From Entophlyctis helioformis (taxonomy: Eukaryota > Chytridiomycota > Chytridiomycetes > Chytridiales > Chytriomycetaceae): 17,328 nucleotides of DNA. Position numbers and translations under genes: made by a program. The notes under the pieces are model-generated. The model was given only the letters and a program-made list of their open reading frames with translations, was not told the origin of the DNA and did no database searches. Shown here one piece after another: positions 6,030-14,427 of this stretch. Positions within the stretch are counted from its first letter, which is position 1, and every line of letters begins with the position of its first letter. The stretch spans positions 1 to 17,328 of the forward strand of contig JAHLKH010000360.1 in NCBI GenBank assembly GCA_025526915.1, in the 5' to 3' direction.

Positions 6030-9000
6030 ATGCCGGTATCAACTGTGGCGCTGCCCGGCACAGACTTGGCGCTGCGGGCAGCCCAGCCCATGCCGCTGCA
6101 CAGCCTGCATCTGCTGCTGCCGCAGTGTCTGTCGAGCTTCTCGACCAAGAGGGTGGGGGCTCCTTGCAGCCTCATGGAGCCGAGCCGTCGTTGCTGACAA
6201 CACGACGCGGACAGACTTTGTGGCCTACACCGACGACGGGTTCGATGCCGGCACGCATGCGTCCAAGATGGTGTCTGCGTCTGGCTCGTCTGGAGAGGAG
6301 TCGACATGTCCGAGCTGCTCGGCCGCCTCACCTACAGCATCGACTTTCTACACAAGCGCATCAACGACCAGGTCCTGCGCCACTACGACAGCCTGCTCAA
6401 CCAGTCACCGAGCTGAACGACATGGAGGCCGCCATGACGCAGATCAGGCACAAGTACGGCGCTCTGCGTTCGTCCTTTGGCCGGTAAGCGGCTCGTGTGC
6501 GATGCGCAGCGATGCATGCCGTTGCTGGCCTGCTTGCCTTGCTTGCTTGCTGGCTGGCTTGCTTCTGCTTGCTTGCTTGCTTGCTTGCTTCTTGCTTGCT
6601 TGCTTGCTTGCTTGGCTGCTTGCTGGCTTGCTGGCTTGCACGCAGACCTTCTCATCCAGTGTGCCTGGCATCGCGGCAGTGTCAAGACCCGTCTGTCGAC
6701 GCAGTTCAGCCAGATCCAGAGCTGCCACACACACGTCGAGCGTGCGCAGGCCCTCAACGAAACCCTGCGCCAGGTCGATCGTTTCCTGCAGCTGGTGACC
6801 CGCATCGACTCGCTCATGGCCAACGGACCCAGCGAGTATGCCACGGCTGCCATCCATCTGTTCGAGCTGGAAGGTCTGCTCTCGGAAACAGACCTGTCTG
6901 GCATTGTGGTTGTCGACCAGGAACGCGATCGCATCGCTGCTTTCAAGCTCAGCATCGAGCAGCACGCCGAGACGCAGCTGTCCAGCGGCCTTGCTGAGCA
7001 GGCAAGCTGAGCCATGGTCTATCCTCATCTCGCGTGCTTGATTGCCCTTCCAAAAGGCTGACCGGCAATACCACTACAGGACCAGACAAGGATCGCAGAG
7101 GCGCTGCAGATCTACTCAAACATGCACGCCATGCCATCAAACATCAAGCATCTCTTGGAGCGATACATGGGCGAGATTCTCAAGGAGATCCAGACCACGT
7201 TTGATGTCATTACCCTCAACGCCGAGATGAAGCGTAGGTTCCGCCAAGACACCATCGCTGCTAGCAAGGGCATACATCCGACTGACTCTTGAATGCCCAC
7301 AGAGATCCAGCAGCGCACAACGGGAACAGGTGGAGTGCGTCGCGTCAATGAGCCCCCTGCCGCAGCTGCATCCTCGAACGTGGCTGTCTGGGCCAACCTG
7401 CTGTGGGGCCGCGCAGAACGCCTCACAGACGTCATCTACAACCACGCTGCAAAGCTCTACTTGCTCGACACGGTGCTTTCCCGCAAACGCGACCCTGTGT
7501 CGCGTGTCAGCTTCCTGGAAGAGGTTGTCCAGCTGATCGGCGGTCCTCTGGCGATCGTCTTTTGGAGGGTGCTTGCGCAGACTCTCGACAAGGAAATCAA
7601 GCTTGCCACCAAAGGTGTGCTTCAAAAGCCGCATGCATCCCGTACCAGCGAGGCTTTATCTGACGCCTTCATCCCACTGCCACTCTCCAGCATCGCAGTT
7701 TCTGCTGCAAGTCTTGCAGGCTGGATACCCGCGCTTCCTGCGCGTCTTTCACGACCTGTTCACCCGTGTGGCCCTCATCAGCGGCCACACGTTCAACGAG
7801 ACTGAAAAGAGCCCCGAGAGCCAGACGCTGCTCAAGATCCTCGCATCGTTCGAGTCTGCCTATGTGTCGCGTTCGCTCACCCGTCTGCTGGATGTGGTGA
7901 ACATGGCTTTCCCCGAAAAGCCGCACCCTGGACAGCGCACCGTCGTCTCTCGCGACGATGTCGACAAGATTGTCCGCACTGTGTCTAGCGAGGTCGATGT
8001 CGTCAAGTTTGACGGGCACCTCCTGCGGCTCGCGTCCAAGAACATCCTCAAGGCACTCAGCATGTACACGGTCAAGTGCGAGCACCTTTCTCCCACAGAC
8101 AACTCGGCATACCAAGTCGGCGGCGCGTCGCTCTCCAGTTCGCAGCAACTCAACATTGACATTGTCAATGCACTGTGGTACCTGCAGGACAGCGTATGGC
8201 GACTGCTTGAAGACTACGAGGAGACTGCTGCAGACGGCCCCATGACCGAGGCCATGAACGTGAGAGCCAGCTGAGAATCATGCCGCTCGGCATTCAAGCA
8301 TCCATGCTGACCTCGCTGCTTTCTGTCTCGCGCAGTCCATCTCGAAGCTGATCCAGGGCATCGTGGAGCCGATGCTCACCAACTTTGCCAACGACATCGA
8401 GTCCACCATTGTCAAGATGCACAAGGAGGACTACGCCGTTCGCCAGTCGACATCGGCGCTGCGCAACACGCCTGCACGCCAGCCAGACTCGACAAGTGCG
8501 TATGTCGCCGAGCTGCTCGCCAAACTGCGCTGGATCGTGCGCGAGATCTTTGCGCGTCTGCAATGCGGCGACGATCTGCGCGAGTGGGTCAAGGCCACCG
8601 CCGCTCGCGTCCTCGAGCTGGTCATGCGCCACGCCACGCTTGTGCGGCCGCTCAACGAGCACGGCAAGCTCAAACTGACGGCTGACATGACCCAGCTCGA
8701 ATACTTTTTGAGCCAGGTGTTTGCGACGTTTGACATGAAGCTGGATGTCGATCTTGCCGAGTCGCTGCGATCCCTCCGTGCTCTGCGGTATGCCGCTCCT
8801 GCCTGGTTGGTTGGCATGGCCCACATGTAAGGCACGACGACTGACTCTGCTTCGCTGCTCGACCTGGCAGACCGCTGCTGTTCCTTGAATTGCCACAGCT
8901 GGCGTCATCGACACAGATTGCGCATCTGTCGCCTGTGCTTGTCATGCACCACATCATGGTCCGCGCACATCCCGTTATCCCCATGCCGCAGCACGTGTTC

Positions 9001-9189
9001 AGCTGGACAGACACCGAGTACTCAGAGTGGCTGGATACACACTCGCTGCCGCAGGCACTCGAGGTGTTGGACAAGTGCCTGACGGTCTATGTCAACGACG
9101 TGACACGTCGTGGCGAGACACAGTTTTGCGTCGAGTATCCCCTGCTGCGCAGCATTCTCAGCGAGCATGCCTCAAACCGACACGTATGA
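6030..9189 (+). CDS. COG5: Conserved oligomeric Golgi complex subunit 5
   Basis: Exons: a tentative first exon 6030-6126, then 6215-6483, 6680-7001, 7080-7233, 7303-7614, 7691-8259, 8336-8787 and 8871-9189 (TGA). Family landmarks run in order: LTYSIDFLHKRINDQVLRHY, KYGALRSSFGR/VKTRLSTQF, LLSETDLSGIVVVDQERDRI, GLAEQ/DQTRIAEALQIYSN, VAVWANLLWGRAERLTD, KRDPVSRVSFLEEVVQ, QVLQAGYPRFLRVFHDLF, AYVSRSLTRLLDVVNMAFP, VEPMLTNFANDIESTIVKMH, RHATLVRPLNEHGKL and ALR/PLLFLELPQ. These match COG5 along its whole length, and the expected total of roughly 830 residues equals the human protein. COG5 belongs to lobe B of the COG tether for retrograde intra-Golgi transport. From exon 3 to the stop all junctions keep frame. 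Exon 2 shows two apparent one-base frame breaks (about 6300 and 6410). The intron at 7002-7079 is GC-AG. Confidence 0.9.
6521..6640 (+). repeat. CTTG/GCTTG tetranucleotide repeat in a COG5 intron
   Basis: A long imperfect (CTTG)n array that fills most of the 196-nt intron 6484-6679. It is free of AG dinucleotides between the CAG near 6508 and the CGCAG at 6641-6645. Confidence 0.9.
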
Positions 9190-9218
9190 AAACAACCATG
9201 TCAATGAATCACGGATCG

Positions 9219-9228
9219 CTTTATAAAG
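9219..9228. terminator. Palindrome CTTTATAAAG between convergent COG5 and ABCC 3' ends
   Basis: A perfect 10-bp palindrome in the 46 bp between the COG5 stop (9189) and the ABCC stop (9236-9238). It is AT-rich against a GC-rich background and reads the same on both strands. It could serve 3' end formation of both genes; no AATAAA is present in this gap. Confidence 0.3.
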
Positions 9229-9235
9229 ACAAGGT

Positions 9236-10242
9236 TCAGTGGGTGGTGTCGACCATCGAACGGAACACGCCGGCCTCGTTGGCCATGAGCTGCTGCGGCG
9301 AGTCAAACTCGACAATCTCGCCGGCAGACAGCACCATGACGCGGTCGTAGTCCATGATCGTGTTGAGCCGGTGCGCAATCGTGAGCACCGTCGAGTCGGC
9401 AAACTCCTCGCGCAGACACTTTTGGATGATGGCGTCGGTCTCGTAGTCGACATTGGCCGTCGCCTCGTCCATGATCAGGATGCGCGGCCGCTTGAGCATC
9501 GCGCGTGCAAGACACAGCAGCTGCCGCTGGCCGACCGACAGGTTCTCGCCGTTCTCCTGCACCTCGCCGTCCAGACCGCCGTCCGACTCGGCCACCTTGG
9601 TCTTGATGTTGGCACGCTCGAGTGCGTCCCACAGCTCGGCGTCCGTGTGCTGGCCGAACGGGTCCAGGTTGCGGCGGAACGTGCCCGAGAACAGCACGGG
9701 GTCCTGCGGGATGATGCCGAGTCCCGACCGCAGATCCTGCAGACCGAGATCCGTCGTCTTGAGGCCGTCGACAACAATGTCGCCGCCAGCTGGCTCGACC
9801 ATGCGGAACAGCACCTGCATGAGCGACGACTTGCCCGAGCCTGTGCGGCCAACGACACCAATCTTCTCCTTGTCGCGGATGGTGAACGACACGGTCTTGA
9901 GCACAAGCGGCAGGTCTGGCGCGTACCGCATCGACACGTCCTTGAACTCGATGGCGCCAGTCGCGGGCCAGCCAGTCGGTGGACGCACGTCCGTGATGGC
10001 AGGCGGCTCGACCTCCAGATCCTTGGCATAGTAGTTGACCCGCTCAACGGCGTTCATGGCAATCTCCGTGTCGGTGAACTGGCGGATGCACCAGTTGAGA
10101 ATGGCCGTCACTTGGAGCGCGTAGGACAGCGACAGACCAAGGAACGGTGCCGTGAAGGCAGGGTTCTCGCGTGACAGGATGCCGAACGTGGCGGCAAAGA
10201 AGACAAGGACGGCACCAAGCGACTCGAGGCGGATCGAGAGCC
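9236..10242 (-). pseudogene. Orphan last exon of an ABCC (MRP-type) transporter
   Basis: An intact frame of about 335 residues. It opens with the end of the second membrane domain (LSIRLESLGAVLVFFAATFG, SYALQVTAILNWCIRQFTDT, MNAVERVNYYA) and holds a complete second NBD: Walker A GRTGSGKSS, Q-loop IPQDPVLFSGT, NLDPFG, signature LSVGQRQLL, Walker B ILIMDEATANVD and H-loop TIAHRLNTI. These are ABCC hallmarks. The frame is preceded by TTTACAG, an acceptor ending at 10243, and GG at 10242-10241 completes a Trp codon as in the family's 'RWL..RLE'. So this is a genuine terminal exon, but the stop codon of another gene lies 18 nt further upstream. The first two membrane-domain and NBD1 exons, about 1000 residues, are absent. 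An ATG at 10261 could start a 341-residue ORF lacking a full membrane domain. It is either a displaced gene fragment or an assembly junction. No internal break is seen, so decay is not evident. Confidence 0.75.
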
Positions 10243-10261
10243 CTGTAAACACACTATTCAT

Positions 10262-13200
10262 TCATTTCTTGGCGGCTGCTCCTGCCTTTTGGCCCTGTTG
10301 CCAGTCGACAACTTTCTGAGGATGAAACATATAGAGAGGCCCACGATTGTCGGACACTTTTGCCAGCCAGCCTTCCTTTATCCACGCGCGCACGATGCGG
10401 TCGATCGCCGCTGTCCGGTCGCTTGGCGCAATGCTGAGACAGCCGTCCAGAAACTTCGTCAGGCTTTCCTTGGTAAACGCCACAATGGCGAGCTGTTTGC
10501 TGCTAATTCTTGGTCTCAGCTGAGTCTCCATGTCAAAGCATATGCGGCTGTGCAGCTTTTCGCTTGACCTGAGCGGCTCGGCGTTGATGGTCTGGAGCGA
10601 ATGGAGCCGGCTGTGGGGGTTGGCGTAAAAGTAGTAGCTGTGCATAACCAATGATCGCGTTGGGGTCTTGGGCATGCCGGTCAACGTCTGTTTCAACCAC
10701 TGCAAAACTGTGGATAAACTAAGATCAAGCGTCTGTCTAAGCAGCAGGCTGTAGTCCAGTGCCTGTCCCTTGACCTGCCCAGTCTGGATCCAGTTGTTGA
10801 CCAGTCTGATCGATGCCAGTGTAGCCGCCTGCTGGAGGTCTGCTGGGATCGCGGTTCCGGTGAGTTTTGCATAGGATGATGGATGAGCGATGGCCGACTT
10901 CGACATGGATGCCACTACGTCTCGTTCACGCAGGGACTGGGCAACACTCGCCAGGATCTCGCTCAAACCAAAGTGGACAGTGTGCTTCTGCTGCAGCTGC
11001 CGTAGTAATGGGCGAGCCTCGACCGTGGAGACGTTTGGTGCCAGAACGGTTGAGTGCCAGAACCAGCCGCGATCCGCTTCTGAGTTGTCGACATCTGCAT
11101 CAAGCGCGGCTGGTGATGCGGCCGGTAACGCGGCTCGAGCGAACACGATGCGCGTATTGCAGGCGGATCCGGACAGCTTGATGTGGCCGTTCGTTTGCCA
11201 GTCGGTAAGGAGGCCGGAAACCAGCTCGTCGCACTTTTCTTGCGGCAGATCGAGGCTCTTGACAAGCGGCAGCGTCACGATGTAGGACTGCAGCAGGTTC
11301 AGATCAACAATGGAGTACTGCGAGAAAGTGACGTAAAGGTGTCTAAACAGTTGCTGCTGCTGACGATCCGAGATTGGTGATCTGCTGGCTGCGTGCTTGC
11401 TTGCTGGACTGAGCCATTTTCGAACCAGGGAGGAGAACATGGTACGAGGATTGGCAGATCGTTGCGGCTTGGCTGGCATGCCAGATGGCGCAGTGTCTTG
11501 CTTATCGACTGACAACGGCGCGACGGCCGTCTTGGGTTGCGACGTATCGTCGCCAGCAGCATCTGGCGCAGCAGCATCAGCGGCAGGCACTTCTGGAATC
11601 ACGATGGTGGCTGCCGGCTTGCTTGCTGGTACTTGCAGTGGTGCATTGGCTGGTGGAGTCAAGTTGGAAGTCGACGCAGACAGAGGCGGCTCTGTGGACA
11701 CGACAGCCGACGGCTCGCTCGCAATGATCGCAGAAGCAGCTGTTGTCTCGGCTGGCCGGATGGTGCTGCCACTGGCTATCCGACTATGCGAGCGTTTCAA
11801 AAAGACAATGCCATCGTCCGCGTTGGCAACCCATCCGATGTTGATCCAGGAGGCGATGATGTCCCTGATAAAGTTTTGGTTGTTGGTCGTCGGTGCCCAT
11901 GGCAAGTAGGACGCGACCATGTCTTCGAGCTGGGCCATGTCGATACGCTTCCTGTTTGCTGCTGCTTGCCGAAAGACCTGCCTATACACGTTCGGGAATG
12001 GCCCCTTTGGCGTGGAGAGGGCAACTGAAGAGGACGTCGTCGCAACTTCAGGCACCGGCTGTGAACCTTCTAGATCTTCTGCTGCTGTTGCTGCTGTTGC
12101 TGTTGTTGGTGTCGCTGACGCTAAAAGTGGGGGCGTAGTTGCAGCCACATGCTCGCCCAACAGAGAGCGGGTCGTCTCAAGTCTTGGGGGAACCGACGAT
12201 TTCATGCCGTTGCCTGTGGTCGGCTGTGGTGTAGCCGCGTTTCCGTCAATCGGCGTATCGGCCTCGATAGCTGCCGTCGCGTCAAGCGTTGGCTCTTTCG
12301 CGGAAGCAGTGGTCGCAGCTGGTTCAAAGCTCTGCCGCATATCGACGATCTCGGACTTCTTGGTGTCGAAAATGGTGTCGTCCACTTCAACGTCTGGTTG
12401 ATAGGCGGCTGTGAGCTCGGGCGAACCGGCCGGTGGCATGGAGATCATGGCGCGATACACCGTGAGCGACGCCACGGCATCCATGGCAGCGTACTTGATA
12501 GACGACATTGGCATGTCGGCCATCGGCGCGTCCCACCAGTGTGTCGCAGGAAACCGTCCAGCTTTCGGCAGCTTGATGCCGCAGTAGCTTGTGCTGAGAG
12601 CTGCAAGAGAACTCTCGATTTGAAGCGATCTGGCCAGGCTTTCGATTCTCACGATGCTCGAGACGGGCGACTTGAAATGAAGAATGATTCGCCTTGTGTC
12701 ATCAATGATGCCAACGCCGGTCTTGTAAATGTTACCGTTGCTCAGAAAGTTGGCCAGAGACCGAGGAAACCTAGCCGCGTCAAATCCGTCAGCAGACACG
12801 TCGCCGCCCTTGGCGCGTGGTGGGGTCTGGCAGCACATGCGGTACACCTGAAGGTTGGGACGGGAGCAGGCCGTTAGACAAAATCTCGAGCAGGGCTGCA
12901 AACACAGCCGTATCTTACCTGGAAGATGGCCACGAAATTGGCCGAAAGGGCAATCTGGATGGTGGATGGAGCCCCAAAGTTTGCGCCATTGCGAAATGCC
13001 GTCTCGGCGTCCAAGCCCACAACTGTGATGTGCCGGATGAAATCCGCCAGAACCTTGAAGAACACATCCGTGCCTTCGACAGAATCAATCATGGCCACAT
13101 CGATGCCGTCGACATTGATCAAGTCTACGCTGGCAGACTGGAGCGCCAGGATCAGCTCGGGAATCACGCTATCCTGCTGGGTCTCTGCCGGAGACTTTCG

Positions 13201-14301
13201 ACGCGGAAGAGTGGCTTGTATTCCTGCCTCTGCTTCGAGTGCCGAGTGCACTGCTTGATCAGGCTGGAGAGCCTGGGATCCATGCCCCATCCGCTCGAAT
13301 GCCTCGAACGCAGACGTCAAGAGCCCAGTGCGCTTGGCGGGTATCTCGGCATGCTGCAAAGGGCTTTGCTGCATCGACCGTATCTCGTTGACGCTTTCAA
13401 CAAGGCTGCTGACCGAGAGAGCCAGCTCGGAAAGAACGGCGCGGTCTTGGGCCGCCGCAATTTGCTGCTGCTTGTGCTGCAATGAAAGCGACTCGGCCAG
13501 CTTGCTGATAGAGCTCTCAACCGAGGTGATCATGGACGCGGCGACGGTCTGCATGTTTTTTCGGACGTCCTTTGACAATTCGAGCTTGGCAGCGTACATG
13601 TCATCTGGAATGCGCTCGAGCGATCTCTCGATGGCATTCAGCCGAGCGATCAATCCTGGCGCATCGACGGCATTGGTCATGCGGTTGACGCTCACGGTGT
13701 GCTCGTCGAAGAGAATCCCAATGTCGCCGCGCACAAACGACACGCTCTTCTCGAGCCTTGAAAGGGCCTCGTGGATCTTGGCCGTTTCGTCCGTGACAGC
13801 ATCCCCCGAAGCGATCATTGAGAGATAGGCCAAGTCGGTGGCGTTGTAGGCTGCTTGCGACTGCTTGGATGGCTGCTGCGTCTCCTCGGCGTCGGGATCG
13901 TCCTTGGTCCGTGGTGGTTGGCCGTTGTTGTCACGGTCGAGCGTGGGAGGCCGAGTCGAGGCTGTGCTGCTGACAGCGTCGACAGTGTCTGCAAGGGCTG
14001 TATCCGCAGGCGTGTGAGCAGCCAGCCCAAGGCCGGGGTCGGCTGCCGTCCCTTTCTTGGACTGGCCCAGCGCCTTGCGCCGCTGCCGATGCAGTTGCCT
14101 ATGCTGCACAGTCAAGGCCGTGCATGTGCTGACGATCGAGAGCCTGTGCAGATGCCGCAGCTGGTTGAACAGCGTCGGCTGGACGGTCTGCAGAGTGCAA
14201 CGGAGGCCGATGCTGGGAATGACTGTCGCTGCCACAGCGGCGGTGGTGCGGTATTGCCAGCGCAGAGGGCCGCCTGCATGGCGGACCCTGCAGAGAGTCA
14301 T
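10262..14301 (-). CDS. Large DEDDy 3'-5' exonuclease, probable mitochondrial, repeated C-terminal region
   Basis: Exon 1 is 14301-12919 and exon 2 is 12847-10262; the intron (GTAAGATA donor, TCTAAC branch, CTTCAG acceptor, 71 nt) is phase 0. The product is about 1322 residues. Residues 1-85 are rich in Arg, Ser, Thr and Leu with no Asp or Glu, like a mitochondrial presequence. About 200-400 is coiled-coil-like. The nuclease spans about 420-600: Exo I GLDAETAF (Asp431, Glu433), Exo II YKTGVGIIDD (Asp511), Exo III YAAMDA (Tyr580, Asp584). This is the full DEDDy set of the WRN/EXD2-type RNase H fold, split by the intron. A Pro/Thr/Ala-rich linker follows. Then come four segments with a common end pattern (ASWINIGWV, TDWQTNGHI, NNWIQTGQV, RAWIKEGWL), suggestive of winged-helix repeats. 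Start 14301 was chosen because upstream ATGs (14478, 14448) overlap the divergent BRO1 gene. Substrate unknown; the mitochondrial site is inferred. Confidence 0.8.
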
Positions 14302-14427
14302 GAGGAGACTCAACCGCAGGATCGTTGGGATGTTAAACTGAAAGTCACGTGATTTGAAGAGGGCCACCTCGAAGTTGCCACTTTTGCGACTCGACAGACA
14401 AGTCATCAGAGCCAGTTCGACGGCGAG
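14302..14427. promoter_or_regulatory. Divergent promoter region, exonuclease and BRO1 genes
   Basis: The 126 bp separate the two divergent start codons. A CACGTG E-box, inside GTCACGTGAT, lies at 14346-14351. In yeasts the sequence TCACGTGA is bound by Cbf1/Pho4/USF-type bHLH factors. Being palindromic it could act in both directions. No TATA box seen. Confidence 0.45.

Noticed and set aside
6127..6214. Two further frame breaks upstream in COG5 (6080-6190)
   Set aside because: They are better explained by an 88-nt intron with a CTGAC branch site near 6193 and a GGACAG acceptor at 6214, giving ...YFVAYTDDGFD; the donor (GTCTGT) is poor, so the first exon stays tentative.
6641..6660. Earlier acceptors at 6645 and 6659 for the COG5 196-nt intron
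   Set aside because: Both put the next exon out of the frame that reads VKTRLSTQFSQIQ; only the acceptor at 6679 restores it.
9236..10261. A free-standing half transporter starting at ATG 10261
   Set aside because: The ATG is inside a short intron remnant directly after another gene's TGA, and the first residues are intron sequence before a clear acceptor; only the last membrane helices are present.
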